This document shows positions 15,989-25,705 of a stretch of DNA of 64,000 nucleotides, piece after piece. The stretch spans positions 109,203-173,202 of the forward strand of contig NZ_BMLW01000013.1 of NCBI RefSeq assembly GCF_014645515.1. Reading direction: 5' to 3'. The translations under genes and the position numbers were made by a program. The first letter of the stretch is position 1. The number at the start of each line of letters is the position of its first letter. The notes beneath the pieces are model-generated. The model made no database searches, was not told where the DNA came from, and was given only the letters and a program-made list of their open reading frames with translations. The stretch comes from Oceanobacillus neutriphilus (GTDB lineage Bacteria; Bacillota; Bacilli; Bacillales; Amphibacillaceae).

Positions 15989-16638
15989 TGCAGCCCGTAA
16001 CAATCGCTTTAGCAAAAGGACGTCCTGCTAAGCAATCCATTGATTTATTAGAAGCAGCAGGAATCCATTTCGAAGATTTTCATGAAAAAACACGTAAGCT
16101 TGTTTTTTTCAATAAAGATAAAACATTACGATTAATATTTTTAAAAGGGATGGATGTCCCTATTTATGTAGAAAAAGGTGCTGCCGATATCGGTATTGTC
16201 GGCAGAGATAATATCATCGAAACAGAGGCGGATGTTTACGAAATCCTTGATTTAGGGATTGGGAAATGTAAATTCTCTGTCGCCGGGAAAAAAGGTGTCT
16301 CTCTTCCTGATAATCAATCTTTAACGATTGGCACCAAATATCCGAATATCGCTAAAAACTTTTTTGACAAGCGCAATCAGACGATTGAAACCGTGCATCT
16401 CAATGGCTCTGTTGAACTGGCGCCATTAATTGGTCTGGCGGATTACATCGTTGACATTGTTGAGACAGGAAATACGCTGCATGAAAATGGATTGGAAATA
16501 TTAGCAGATATCGAAACTATCAGCACGAAATTCATTGTGAATAAAGCCAGCTTTGTAACACGGTCAAAAGAAATTCAGGATGTACTAAAAAAATTGGAAC
16601 AGGTTGTGAGTGAGGAAAATGCAAATTCTCCGTTATGA
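15988..16638 (+). CDS. hisG: ATP phosphoribosyltransferase catalytic subunit HisG (short form)
   Basis: This enzyme condenses ATP with PRPP to start histidine synthesis. At 216 residues it lacks the C-terminal regulatory domain and depends on HisZ. The VEKGAADIGIVGRDN segment and the PRPP-loop-like DIVETGNTLHENGL are present. The start shares a base with the hisZ stop. Its stop lies inside the first codons of hisD. Confidence 0.95.
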   Translation: MQPVTIALAKGRPAKQSIDLLEAAGIHFEDFHEKTRKLVFFNKDKTLRLIFLKGMDVPIYVEKGAADIGIVGRDNIIETEADVYEILDLGIGKCKFSVAGKKGVSLPDNQSLTIGTKYPNIAKNFFDKRNQTIETVHLNGSVELAPLIGLADYIVDIVETGNTLHENGLEILADIETISTKFIVNKASFVTRSKEIQDVLKKLEQVVSEENANSPL

Positions 16639-17923
16639 AACATATAAACAAAATGTAGCAAATACAGAAAAAGCAACGCAGACGATACAGCAAAATTTAG
16701 ATGAGCAGGTTTTGGACATTATCCGTGCTGTGCAAAAGCGTGGCGATGAAGCAGCACTTGTATATACTAAGAAATTTGATAAGGCTGATGTCACCTCACT
16801 CTCCGTCTCAGAGGAAGAGTGGAATAACGCTTTTAATAGTATAAAAACAGAACAGCCGGCACTTTTTGAAGCATTAACAGCTGCTGCTGAAAATATACGG
16901 CAGTACCAGCAAAAAACAAAAGAAGAAGGCTTTCAATTCAGCCCGCAGCCAGGTATTCAGCTGGGACAAAAAATTACACCGCTCGATCGTGTCGGTGTCT
17001 ATGTACCGGGAGGAAAAGCCAGCTATCCCTCCACTGTATTGATGGATGTTATTCCAGCTGTCGTTGCCGGTGTAGAGCAGGTTGTCATTACAACTCCACC
17101 CCGGCCCGATGGAAGCCTGGACCCTGCCGTTCTTACAGCAGCCAAAATCGCCGGTGCAACTGGTGTTTACAAAATTGGTGGAGCCCAAGCAGTCGCTGCT
17201 TTAGCCTATGGAACAGAGAGCCTGCCTAAAGTGGATAAGATTGTCGGACCGGGAAATGCCTTTGTCGCCCGTGCGAAAAAATGGGTATTTGGCGATGTTG
17301 CTATTGATATGATTGCCGGTCCAAGTGAAATCTGCGCCTTCGCGGATAATACCGTTCCTCCTTCCTATGTTGCCGCCGATTTATTATCACAGGCAGAGCA
17401 TGCCGAGGACGCTACCTCGATTTGTGTGACCACAGATGCTGACTATGCAGAAGAAGTACAGAAAGAGGTCGAACGGCAAATCCCATTACTGGAGCGCGCA
17501 GCTATTATCCGTGAATCGATTCAGGCAAATGGAAAAATTATTATTTGCGATGATGAGGATCAAGCGATGGAACTTATTAATTCCATTGCTCCGGAGCATC
17601 TGCAATTAATGGGAGCAGGAGCCGAAAAGCAAGTTGAAAAAGTAAAGCATGCCGGGGCTATTTTTATCGGGCCATATTCGAGCGAGCCTTTGGGAGACTA
17701 TTTTGCAGGTCCTAACCATACCCTGCCGACAAACGGGACAGCACGTTTTTCTTCCCCGCTCGGTGTATATGATTTCATGAAAAAATCAAGCACCATTCAT
17801 TATTCAAAAGAACGGCTGCTGGATTATGCAGATACCATTATTACCATCGCAGAGGCGGAAGGTCTTACTGCCCACGCGAATGCTATTCGGATTCGAAAGG
17901 AGAATAACGATGCGTCAAGCTGA
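16619..17923 (+). CDS. hisD: Histidinol dehydrogenase HisD
   Basis: This zinc enzyme oxidises histidinol to histidine with two NAD+. Family landmarks are VGVYVPGGKASYPSTVLM, VDKIVGPGNAFVARAKK, the zinc/active-site LSQAEHAED, and NHTLPT near the C-terminus. At 434 residues it has normal length. I take the ATG at 16619 (GTGAGG just upstream) rather than GTG at 16610. It overlaps hisG by 20 bases. Confidence 0.94.
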   Translation: MQILRYETYKQNVANTEKATQTIQQNLDEQVLDIIRAVQKRGDEAALVYTKKFDKADVTSLSVSEEEWNNAFNSIKTEQPALFEALTAAAENIRQYQQKTKEEGFQFSPQPGIQLGQKITPLDRVGVYVPGGKASYPSTVLMDVIPAVVAGVEQVVITTPPRPDGSLDPAVLTAAKIAGATGVYKIGGAQAVAALAYGTESLPKVDKIVGPGNAFVARAKKWVFGDVAIDMIAGPSEICAFADNTVPPSYVAADLLSQAEHAEDATSICVTTDADYAEEVQKEVERQIPLLERAAIIRESIQANGKIIICDDEDQAMELINSIAPEHLQLMGAGAEKQVEKVKHAGAIFIGPYSSEPLGDYFAGPNHTLPTNGTARFSSPLGVYDFMKKSSTIHYSKERLLDYADTIITIAEAEGLTAHANAIRIRKENNDASS

Positions 17924-18494
17924 AAAAAAACGTCAAACAAAGGAAACAAGTATAGCTCTTGCTCTTAACTTAGATGGAGAAGGAAAATCTGAATTAAAAA
18001 CAGGGGTCGGCTTTTTAGATCATATGCTTACTCTCTTCACCAAACATGGTGGACTGGATTTGCAGGTTGCATGTGATGGAGATTTAGAGGTCGATCAGCA
18101 TCATACAGTAGAAGATATTGGTATTGTGCTTGGCCAGGCATTTAATGAAGCATTAGGAACAAAGGAGAGTATTAAACGCTATGCCACTGCCACAACACCA
18201 ATGGATGAGTCTCTCTCTTCTGTTTCTATCGATATCAGCGGCCGCTCCTTTTTAGTTTACCGGGTAGACGGTCTGAAGGATAAAGTAGGGAATTTTGATA
18301 CGGAATTAGTTGAAGAATTTCTGATCGGTTTTACCAGCCACGCAAAAGTTACACTTCATGTCGAGGTTTTATATGGAACAAATACACACCATATGATTGA
18401 ATCGATTTTCAAAGGATTGGGCAGAGCAATCCGCGAAGCCGTATCCATTGATCCGACAATAAAAGGCGTACCTTCTACCAAAGGAAGTCTTTAA
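17910..18494 (+). CDS. hisB: Imidazoleglycerol-phosphate dehydratase HisB
   Basis: This manganese enzyme dehydrates imidazole glycerol phosphate. At 194 residues it is the monofunctional form without the phosphatase domain, and HisJ supplies that step. The metal motifs FLDHML, DQHHTVEDIGIVLG and the second pair HVEVLYGTNTHHMIESIF/KGLGRA are intact. The ATG at 17910 follows AAAGGAG and overlaps the hisD end by 14 bases. Confidence 0.95.
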   Translation: MRQAEKKRQTKETSIALALNLDGEGKSELKTGVGFLDHMLTLFTKHGGLDLQVACDGDLEVDQHHTVEDIGIVLGQAFNEALGTKESIKRYATATTPMDESLSSVSIDISGRSFLVYRVDGLKDKVGNFDTELVEEFLIGFTSHAKVTLHVEVLYGTNTHHMIESIFKGLGRAIREAVSIDPTIKGVPSTKGSL

Positions 18495-18529
18495 TAACGC
18501 TTATCTATCTTTTTAAAGGAGCCCAGCAT

Positions 18530-19135
18530 ATGATTGCCATTATTGATTACGGTGCAGGAAATATCAAAAGCCTGCAGTTTGCATTAGATAAATTAGGAAA
18601 AACCTCCAAGCTGACAATGGATCCGGAAGAAATTAATCAGGCTGATTCCATTATCCTTCCCGGTGTTGGTGCCTTTAAGGATGCCATGGAAGCATTACAA
18701 CGCTATCAGCTGGATACTATTTTGAAAGAAGAAGCGGCAAATGGCAAGCCTATTTTAGGAATCTGTCTCGGCATGCAGCTTTTTTATGAATTCAGTGAAG
18801 AAAATGGCGGCTGTACTGGCCTTGGTTTCCTGTCCGGTTCTGTGAAACGTATTTCTGACAAAGTAAAGGTTCCACATATGGGCTGGAATATTCTCCAATC
18901 AGATCAGCCCGGCACCTTATTAAATCATCTTGGCGATGAGCCATATGTCTATTTTGTTCATTCATACGCCGTGGATGACCTGGATGAGAATACACTGGTA
19001 GCAAGCGCTGATTATGGTGGACGTGTGCCAGCGATTGTACAGAACAAAAATATAACAGGCATGCAATTTCATCCGGAAAAAAGCGGCGATGCCGGAATTG
19101 CATTATTGAAAAATTATGAGGAGTCGATTTCATGA
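18530..19135 (+). CDS. hisH: Imidazole glycerol phosphate synthase glutaminase subunit HisH
   Basis: This class I glutamine amidotransferase supplies ammonia to HisF. The nucleophile Cys79 sits in GICLGMQLF, with the GxGxFxxAM oxyanion region (LPGVGAFKDAM) upstream and the His-Glu pair in MQFHPEKSG. At 201 residues it is typical. A 35-bp gap with AAAGGAG separates it from hisB, the only real gap in the operon. It overlaps hisA by four bases (ATGA). Confidence 0.95.
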   Translation: MIAIIDYGAGNIKSLQFALDKLGKTSKLTMDPEEINQADSIILPGVGAFKDAMEALQRYQLDTILKEEAANGKPILGICLGMQLFYEFSEENGGCTGLGFLSGSVKRISDKVKVPHMGWNILQSDQPGTLLNHLGDEPYVYFVHSYAVDDLDENTLVASADYGGRVPAIVQNKNITGMQFHPEKSGDAGIALLKNYEESIS

Positions 19136-19854
19136 TTATTTTTCCAGCAATTGATGTAAAGGATGGAAACTGTGTACGTTTGAAACAAGGGGATTATAAT
19201 CAGCAGACTACTTATAACAACTCCCCCGTAGAAACAGCAAAAAAATGGCAAGAGGCTGGCGGAACCTTCCTTCATATGGTTGATTTAGATGGCGCCAAAA
19301 CCGGGAATGCAAAAAATAAAGCAGTCATTTTAGAAACCATTCAGGCTTTATCCATTCCGGTAGAGGTCGGTGGCGGTATCCGTTCTTTAGATACTATTAA
19401 AGAATATGTAAAAGGCGGTGCTGCACGGGTTATCCTCGGCACCTCTGCTATCACGGACTGGGACTTGCTTACAGAAGCAATCAGATTATATGGTGATAAA
19501 ATTGCTGTGTCTCTCGATGCGCGTAATGGCTATGTTGCGACCGATGGCTGGACAAAAGACAGCGATACAAAAGCAGCTGACCTTGCAAAAAAATTGGAAG
19601 CAGCCGGTTTAAAAACGATTGTATATACAGATATTTTAAAGGATGGTATGCTGCGCGGTCCAAATCTCGAAGAATTAAAAGCGATGCAGAAAGCTACTAA
19701 TATGAATATTATTGCCTCTGGAGGCGTTTCCCGTAAAGAGGATGTTACCAATCTTCAGGCACTCGGCCTTTACGGAGCGATTATCGGGAAAGCTCTGTAT
19801 GACGGAACCATCCAGCTGGAAGATGTTGTAAAGGAGGATAATCATGCTCGCTAA
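19132..19854 (+). CDS. hisA: ProFAR isomerase HisA
   Basis: This (beta/alpha)8-barrel enzyme isomerises ProFAR to PRFAR. The catalytic first Asp lies in FPAIDVKDG and the second in [11 protein letters not shown]. The phosphate loops [10 protein letters not shown] and [11 protein letters not shown] are intact. At 240 residues it is typical. It overlaps hisH by ATGA and hisF by 11 bases. Confidence 0.95.
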   Translation: MIIFPAIDVKDGNCVRLKQGDYNQQTTYNNSPVETAKKWQEAGGTFLHMVDLDGAKTGNAKNKAVILETIQALSIPVEVGGGIRSLDTIKEYVKGGAARVILGTSAITDWDLLTEAIRLYGDKIAVSLDARNGYVATDGWTKDSDTKAADLAKKLEAAGLKTIVYTDILKDGMLRGPNLEELKAMQKATNMNIIASGGVSRKEDVTNLQALGLYGAIIGKALYDGTIQLEDVVKEDNHAR

Positions 19855-20605
19855 ACGAATTATCCCCTGCCTTGATGTGGACAAGGGCCGTGTTGTGAAA
19901 GGAAAGAAATTTCAAGATATCAAGGATGTTGCTAATCCGGTTGAATTGGCTGCCCGCTATAACCGAGAAGGAGCAGATGAGCTTGTATTTTATGATATTA
20001 CTGCCTCCAATGAAGAGCGTAATATCTTCTTAGACGTTGTGGAGCAGGTCGCCCGTGAAATCGCAATACCATTTATGGTCGGCGGAGGTATCCGCACAAT
20101 AGAAGATATTCACAGTGTTCTTCATGCAGGCGCCGATAAAGTGTCCGTAAACAGTGCTGCCGTACAGCGTCCAGAGTTAATTAAGGAATCCTCCGACAAG
20201 TTCGGAAGCCAATGTATTGTTCTTTCCATTGATGCAAAAAAAACATCAGATGGTGATTATCACGTATTCATCAACGGCGGCAGAAAGGATACAGGAATGG
20301 ATGCAATCGAATGGGCAAAACAAGGTGAAGCGCTCGGAGCGGGAGAGCTTGTTGTAAATGCTATGGATTCTGACGGCGAGAAAAAAGGTTATCAAATTGA
20401 ATTAACAAAGAAAATTGCAGATGCAGTAAACATCCCTGTTATCGCCAGTGGCGGTGCAGGTAAATATGAGCATTTTTCAGAGGTTTTTGCAGAAGGAATT
20501 GATGCAGCACTTGCCGCATCTGTCTTTCATTACGAGGAGATTCCAATTCCGGAATTAAAAGAATATTTATCCTCACAAGGAATCCCAATGAGGAGGAGAG
20601 CATAA
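19844..20605 (+). CDS. hisF: Imidazole glycerol phosphate synthase cyclase subunit HisF
   Basis: This barrel enzyme joins ammonia from HisH to PRFAR, releasing imidazole glycerol phosphate and AICAR. The N-terminal catalytic Asp lies in [16 protein letters not shown], and the second in [12 protein letters not shown]. Phosphate loops are [11 protein letters not shown] and [19 protein letters not shown] precedes the ATG inside the end of hisA. It overlaps hisIE by one base. Confidence 0.95.
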   Translation: MLAKRIIPCLDVDKGRVVKGKKFQDIKDVANPVELAARYNREGADELVFYDITASNEERNIFLDVVEQVAREIAIPFMVGGGIRTIEDIHSVLHAGADKVSVNSAAVQRPELIKESSDKFGSQCIVLSIDAKKTSDGDYHVFINGGRKDTGMDAIEWAKQGEALGAGELVVNAMDSDGEKKGYQIELTKKIADAVNIPVIASGGAGKYEHFSEVFAEGIDAALAASVFHYEEIPIPELKEYLSSQGIPMRRRA

Positions 20606-21237
20606 TGGATATTTCAATAAAATACGATGACAATGGACTGATCCCGGCTATCGTTCAGGACTATGCAACAGGAGAAGTATTAACCTTAGCCTACATGAAT
20701 GAGGTTTCCTTAACAAAAACATTAGAAACCGGTGAAACATGGTTCTATTCCCGAAGCCGCGAGGAGCTGTGGAATAAAGGGGAAACCTCCGGTAATAAAC
20801 AGCTGGTTAAAAAGATAAAGGTTGATTGTGATCAGGATGCTTTAGTAGTTCAGGTTCAGCCATTGGGACCAGCCTGCCATAAAGGCACAACCGCCTGCTT
20901 TGAAAATACCTTATTAGAAAACGAGAAGCCTTTATTCTCTATGATTCATGAGCTTACCGGCAAGATTAAAGACCGCAAAGAGAATCCGCAAGAAGGTGCT
21001 TATACTACTTACCTGTTTGATAAAGGGCTTGATAAAATCCTGAAAAAAATCGGCGAAGAATCTACCGAGGTAGTTATCGGGGCCAAAAATAATGATAAAG
21101 AAGAATTAACAAATGAGTTAGCTGATTTATTATATCACTCGCTTGTTTTAATGGAAAATCAAGGAGTTACAACCAAAGACATTAAACAGATATTAAATGA
21201 GCGTCATATTGAAAAAGAGGGACAGCATCGTGAGTAA
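20605..21237 (+). CDS. hisIE: Bifunctional PR-AMP cyclohydrolase / PR-ATP pyrophosphatase HisIE
   Basis: This fused enzyme covers steps two and three of the pathway. The N-terminal HisI domain has [19 protein letters not shown] and the zinc-ligand segment [11 protein letters not shown]...GPACHKG. The C-terminal HisE domain has [16 protein letters not shown] and [13 protein letters not shown], the MazG-like metal motif. At 210 residues it has normal fused length. The stop lies 8 bases inside hisC. Confidence 0.95.
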   Translation: MDISIKYDDNGLIPAIVQDYATGEVLTLAYMNEVSLTKTLETGETWFYSRSREELWNKGETSGNKQLVKKIKVDCDQDALVVQVQPLGPACHKGTTACFENTLLENEKPLFSMIHELTGKIKDRKENPQEGAYTTYLFDKGLDKILKKIGEESTEVVIGAKNNDKEELTNELADLLYHSLVLMENQGVTTKDIKQILNERHIEKEGQHRE

Positions 21238-22288
21238 ATTCTGGAATCCATTAATCAAACAGCTGGAGCCTTATGTTCCTGGAGAGCAGTTAGATGACCC
21301 TGCCATTATCAAATTAAATACAAATGAAAATCCCTTTCCGCCATCTCCTAAAGTGCTGGAGGCGATTCAAGAAGAGTCTGTAAAATTACAGCTCTACCCT
21401 TCCCCTAGTGTGGATGAGCTTCGAGAGGAAATCGCCAGTTATTATAGCTTGAAAAAGGAGCAGGTTTTTGTCGGCAACGGATCTGATGAAGTGCTTGCCT
21501 TCAGTTTTATGACCTTTTTTGAACCGGGCAAAACGATAAAATATCCTGATATCACCTACAGCTTCTATCCGGCTTTTGCAAAGCTTTATCAGCTGGATGT
21601 GGAAGAAGTTCCTTTAGGGGACGATTTCAGCCTGCCTGTCGAAGCCTTCTTTCAATCTGAGGGCGGAGTTATTTTTCCTAATCCAAACGCCCCGAGCAGC
21701 CTTTATGTAAAAATGGGGGCGATTGAAGAAATCTTAAAAAACAATCCTGATCAAGTGGTGATTATTGATGAAGCTTATGTCGATTTCGCAGAAGCTTCTG
21801 CTGTTTCGCTGATTGACAGCTATCCAAATCTGCTTGTTGTGCAAACCTTATCCAAGTCCCGTTCCCTGGCCGGATTACGGGTCGGTTTGGCCTTGGGGCA
21901 TCCGGATTTGATTGAAGGATTAACCCGGGCAAAGGATTCCTTTAACTCCTATACGATGGATCGGTTAGCTATCGTTGGAGCAATGGAAGCATTTAAGGAT
22001 ACAGCTTATTTCGAAAAAACAAAGCAGGAAATTATTACAGTAAGAGAATATTTTCGTCAGGAATTGGAGAAAAGGAATTTCTATGTCCTCCCTTCTCAAA
22101 CCAATTTTGTCCTTGCTTCTCCCGCTGATATTGAAGCAGAGAAGCTATTTACTCAATTGAAGCAGGAAGGTTTCCTTATCCGTTATTTTAATCAGCCAAA
22201 GCTGGAAAACTATGTGCGAATTTCAATCGGAACAAAGGAACAAATGAATAAGCTTCTGGACGCAATCGATAAAATTATTGAAAATTAA
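21230..22288 (+). CDS. hisC: Histidinol-phosphate aminotransferase HisC
   Basis: This PLP enzyme transaminates imidazole acetol phosphate, and often also aromatic amino acids. [13 protein letters not shown], the PLP-contact region VGNGSDEVL and IIDEAYVDF are present. The Schiff-base Lys is in [15 protein letters not shown] chose GTG at 21230, spaced from AAAAGAGGGA, for a 352-residue product; the longer ATG frame lies inside hisIE. It is the last his gene. A repeat element separates it from the terminator. Confidence 0.93.
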   Translation: MSKFWNPLIKQLEPYVPGEQLDDPAIIKLNTNENPFPPSPKVLEAIQEESVKLQLYPSPSVDELREEIASYYSLKKEQVFVGNGSDEVLAFSFMTFFEPGKTIKYPDITYSFYPAFAKLYQLDVEEVPLGDDFSLPVEAFFQSEGGVIFPNPNAPSSLYVKMGAIEEILKNNPDQVVIIDEAYVDFAEASAVSLIDSYPNLLVVQTLSKSRSLAGLRVGLALGHPDLIEGLTRAKDSFNSYTMDRLAIVGAMEAFKDTAYFEKTKQEIITVREYFRQELEKRNFYVLPSQTNFVLASPADIEAEKLFTQLKQEGFLIRYFNQPKLENYVRISIGTKEQMNKLLDAIDKIIEN

Positions 22289-22309
22289 TCTATCTGAACA
22301 AGTTAAATA

Positions 22310-22755
22310 CTCAACTTTCGCACTAAGAATAAACAATCATGCTGGTGTTTCAAATGGTTTTTAGCAGTTCAAATCATGACAGCATGAATAATTCATATCG
22401 ATTGCTTTCATGCACCCAAAATAAGGATTGCTGAGCATATTTACCATGCAACACGAAAAATTTGTTCTGTCAGATCTGTCTTTTATTTGTTCAATTATTT
22501 CAGTATAGAATACCCTGCTAGCGGAGGCGGACCGTTTTGACTCCTGAGGGATTAGCACCATCTGAAGATCCACTTTTGCCAAGTGTTCTTCTTGGCAAAA
22601 GTTAGCTGAAGAGCGTGCCCCTAGGAAAGCAAAACGGTCCGCCGTAGCGGTCACTTTACACTTTATCTTCCATCTTTGTCAACAGATATATGGAAGAAAT
22701 GATCAACCCCTGTTCCTATGGATAGGAAGTTACTTTTTAAAGTGCAAAAGTTGAG
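22310..22755. repeat. MITE-like structured repeat, copy R2, behind hisC
   Basis: This 446-bp element is nearly identical to the copy at 2378-2852. Its ends are CTCAACTTTCGCAC (22310-22323) and GTGCAAAAGTTGAG (22742-22755). It is flanked by a 7-bp direct repeat TTAAATA (22303-22309, 22756-22762), which looks like a target-site duplication. It lies between the hisC stop and the operon terminator. The core has the same GGCGGACCGTTTT outer stem as R1. Confidence 0.85.
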
Positions 22756-22770
22756 TTAAATAGATTAGCA

Positions 22771-22804
22771 GAAAGCTGTTAGATATTTCTAGCAGCTTTC
22801 TTTT
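22771..22804 (+). terminator. Terminator of his operon, displaced by R2
   Basis: Arms GAAAGCTG and CAGCTTTC, extended by TAGA/TCTA, are followed by TTTT. It lies 480 bp behind hisC; the intervening sequence is almost entirely the R2 element. Confidence 0.8.
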
Positions 22805-23281
22805 ATAAAAAATCATAAAGTGGTTGTATAAATTTTCGCAATTATTATAATGAAACTAAGACCATACTCACTTACTGAATATGATCGTTATGCTTTACCT
22901 GTTAAAAAGTCCTGGTTTCCATCTATGAAATTAGCATATACTAATACGTTCTCTCAATATTCATTCTATCTCATATAATTTAAAATCAGCTGATTTATTA
23001 TGTCAGATTTCTTGACATGAATCTATTATTTCCATTATTATTTAGGCGTCAGCTAAGATTATTTCTGCCCAAACAGAATTATCTTTTTTCTGATTTTTAT
23101 GTAATTGGATTATAGAATAGATTCTCTTACAGGAAAGCAGAAATAAATAAGGTTTCATGGTGGGTATTGTATATTCATTACGTGTCAGGCACGCAATGAA
23201 TAATTTATAAAGAGAGATATTAGTTTATTCAGAAATACCACCAGGGAGAGTTCGCAACCATACTAGATGAGGAGGATTATA
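22805..23281 (+). promoter_or_regulatory. Leader region of ureohydrolase gene with a palindrome
   Basis: A palindrome with arms ATTCATTACGTG and CACGCAATGAAT (23173-23201, 11 of 12 paired, 5-base centre) is followed by TTTATAA and the gene 80 bp later. It may be an operator for an unidentified regulator. The rest of this 480-bp stretch is AT-rich and shows no gene or repeat. Confidence 0.4.
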
Positions 23282-24220
23282 ATGAACTCGAATATTTACG
23301 GTAATACACCGCCTTTGCTAGGCGCAAAAAATCTGACAAGTACAAAAGACTATGATACAGATGTATTAATTTATGGTGTTCCATGGGAGGGTGCTTGTAC
23401 ATGGGGAGACTATACCGGATGTGAGCTTGGTCCAAAACAGATTAGACTGTCCTCAGCCAGATATAGCACATATCTGCCGGAATTAGACCATATTAATGTA
23501 GAAGACCATTTAAGCTTAGGGGATGTCGGTGATGTCAGCATCGTTCCTCATGATGTCCCGGAAACAATGAATCGAATTGAGGAATTTGCAAAAAACCTGT
23601 GGAAGAGCGGGAAGTTTCTTGTAGGACTTGGCGGAGACCACGGCGTTACTTACCCTATTATCAAAGGTCTGACGAATACCGGTAAGAAAGTCGGCATTAT
23701 TCATCTTGATTCTCATTATGACAATATGCCGCATCATGACGGAGACAAGTTTGCACGAAGCACTCCTTTTATGCGCTTGTATGAAACAGAAGGTGTACGT
23801 AATGAAAGCTTAATTCATACAGGGATTAAAGGGCCCCGCAACAAGCCGGAAACAGGAAAGTATGCTAAAGAGGCCGGTGCTGTAACAATAACGATTAATG
23901 ATATCCGGGAACAAAAGGATTTAAAGAAATATGCGAATGAAATATATGAGATGGCTTCTAAAGATGTAGATGTTGTCTACTTGACTATTTGCAGTGATGT
24001 ACTTGATTTTGCATTCAATCCAGGCGGACCGGTTGACGGAAACGGGTTAACTTCCTACGAGCTTCTTACCATGATTTATGAATTTGGTAAACGCGGACTT
24101 TGCGGAATGGATTTTGTAGAAGTATATCCTCAGCAGGATTTCAATCAAAATTCATCCCACTTTGTGTCCACAGCAGTGTTGTACGTACTGGCAGGACATG
24201 TTCATGGCGGACACGCATAA
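23282..24220 (+). CDS. Ureohydrolase (arginase/agmatinase) family protein with altered metal site
   Basis: This 312-residue protein has the ureohydrolase fold. Metal motifs are GGDHG, HLDSHYD (canonical DAHxD with Ser for Ala), and CSDVLDFAFNPGG where the family has SxDxDxxDP. The first Asp of that last motif is Cys here. Family members release urea, or a related amide, from guanidino or formimino substrates. The Cys suggests a specialised metal centre or substrate. GAGGAGG fixes the ATG at 23282. An Nramp homologue follows, probably its partner. The substrate is unknown; agmatine or arginine should not be assumed. Confidence 0.8.
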   Translation: MNSNIYGNTPPLLGAKNLTSTKDYDTDVLIYGVPWEGACTWGDYTGCELGPKQIRLSSARYSTYLPELDHINVEDHLSLGDVGDVSIVPHDVPETMNRIEEFAKNLWKSGKFLVGLGGDHGVTYPIIKGLTNTGKKVGIIHLDSHYDNMPHHDGDKFARSTPFMRLYETEGVRNESLIHTGIKGPRNKPETGKYAKEAGAVTITINDIREQKDLKKYANEIYEMASKDVDVVYLTICSDVLDFAFNPGGPVDGNGLTSYELLTMIYEFGKRGLCGMDFVEVYPQQDFNQNSSHFVSTAVLYVLAGHVHGGHA

Positions 24221-24305
24221 AAACCTGGCATTCGCTAAGCTTTTAATTGAATACTTTAGCCGCGGCTGCGATTACCCGCCCATGAATGAAAACTATTGGA
24301 CTTGT

Positions 24306-24338
24306 GTAAACCGGAAAGCTTAACACTTTCCGGTTTAC
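24306..24338 (+). terminator. Strong hairpin between ureohydrolase and Nramp genes
   Basis: A perfect 13-bp stem GTAAACCGGAAAG/CTTTCCGGTTTAC with a 7-base loop has no T-run behind it. It may be a processing or stability hairpin rather than a true terminator. Confidence 0.6.
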
Positions 24339-24393
24339 TAAATAAATAATAAGGGAACTCTCCTTATTAATTACAAACAAAGGAGGAGTTAAC

Positions 24394-25614
24394 TTGGCTC
24401 AGTCAAAATTTGTTGAGAAGCTCAAAATTATCGGCCCAGGCGCTATTATTACCGCTTCTTTTATTGGACCAGGTACAGTAACTACAGCAACACGGGCAGG
24501 AGCAGGATTTGGATTTGCACTATTATGGGCAGTTATCTTTTCGATTATAGCTACTATTATTCTGCAGGAGATGGTAGCCAGAATTGGAATTGTAACAAAG
24601 CAAGGACTAGGGGAAAACATCAGGGAATTATTTCAAAATCAAATTCTAAAATTCGCAGCGGTATGGATTGTCCTTATTGCAGTTTGTGTGGGTTGTGCTG
24701 CATATATAAGCGGTGACCTATTAGGAACCTCACTGGGTATTTCTTATTTAACCGGTATATCTGAAAATTATGTTGCGCCAATTGTCGGAATTATTATTTT
24801 AATCCTCAATCTAATTGGCGGATATAAATTTATAGAAAAAATAATGATTGTCTTAATTGCTGTCATGAGTATAACATTTATCACAACTATGTTTGTTGCA
24901 GGGCCTGATATTTTAGATCTGTTTAAAGGAGCTTTCATTCCTACTATTCCAGAGGGATCTATTCTGATGATTATTGCTTTAATTGGTACGACCGTTGTTC
25001 CCTATAACTTCTTTATTCATGCGTCTACTGTCGGAGAAAAATGGAACAGCACCAATGATTTGAAAGCAGTAAGAGCAGATACAATAATCTCTATTACCGT
25101 AGGAGGAATTATTACAGCCGCTATTTTAATTACAGCTGGAGCATTAATTCAAGGTACAGAGGTTACAAGCGTGGTTCAGCTTGCATCGCCCTTACAGCCT
25201 TTGATGGGAGATTTAGCACCGCTGTTTATCAGTATTGGTCTTTTTGCTGCCGGTTTTTCTTCAGCGATTGCGTCCCCAATGGGAGCTGCTGTTACTGTCA
25301 GCAGTTTTATGAGATGGGAAGGCGGATTCTCCAATAAAAAATATAAAACTGTTTTCAGCGTGGTTATTATTTTCGGTATCATCACCTCAGGACTTGGTTT
25401 TGAGCCTTTAGAGGTGTTGCTTGTTGCTCAGGCACTGAATGGACTGATTTTACCGCTTATTGCAATACTAATTATGATTGTTGTCAATAAGAAAAACGCA
25501 ATGGGTAAATACGTAAATGCGCTTTGGTTAAATATTATCGGCTGGCTTGTAACAGCTGTAGTAATATTCCTCGGTACATACAGCCTTGTAGATGCAATTC
25601 GCGGCTTTTTATAA
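24394..25614 (+). CDS. Nramp-related transporter lacking canonical metal-binding motifs
   Basis: This 406-residue inner-membrane protein has about 11 helices and the Nramp (SLC11) fold. The TM1 metal motif DPGN is GPGT here (SFIGPGTVTTATRAG). The TM6 MPHNxxLH motif is VPYNFFIHAST. Loss of the Asp, Asn and Met ligands argues against manganese or iron transport. It belongs to an Nramp-like branch that may carry another cation or an organic substrate. The start is TTG behind AAAGGAGGAG. Its neighbour suggests joint use of one substrate, which is inference. Confidence 0.8.
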   Translation: MAQSKFVEKLKIIGPGAIITASFIGPGTVTTATRAGAGFGFALLWAVIFSIIATIILQEMVARIGIVTKQGLGENIRELFQNQILKFAAVWIVLIAVCVGCAAYISGDLLGTSLGISYLTGISENYVAPIVGIIILILNLIGGYKFIEKIMIVLIAVMSITFITTMFVAGPDILDLFKGAFIPTIPEGSILMIIALIGTTVVPYNFFIHASTVGEKWNSTNDLKAVRADTIISITVGGIITAAILITAGALIQGTEVTSVVQLASPLQPLMGDLAPLFISIGLFAAGFSSAIASPMGAAVTVSSFMRWEGGFSNKKYKTVFSVVIIFGIITSGLGFEPLEVLLVAQALNGLILPLIAILIMIVVNKKNAMGKYVNALWLNIIGWLVTAVVIFLGTYSLVDAIRGFL

Positions 25615-25659
25615 AGAAAAACTTTCTTAATTCGGGTTTTACAGATAATTCTTCATATA

Positions 25660-25697
25660 AAAATCCAGTCATCTTTTGCAAATGACTGGATTTTTAT
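25660..25697. terminator. Bidirectional terminator
   Basis: AAAATCCAGTCAT (25660-25672) pairs with ATGACTGGATTTT (25682-25694). A-runs and T-runs flank it on either side, between the convergent Nramp and SurA-like genes. Confidence 0.85.
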
Positions 25698-25705
25698 ATA
25701 CTCTT

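Noticed and set aside
22361..22654. 97-codon minus-strand frame in R2
   Set aside because: It lies inside a non-coding repeat; the same region in R1 is not open over its length.
24306..24338. Hairpin considered as a riboswitch for the Nramp gene
   Set aside because: A single simple stem without conserved aptamer-like loops; no T-run or alternative pairing could be found.
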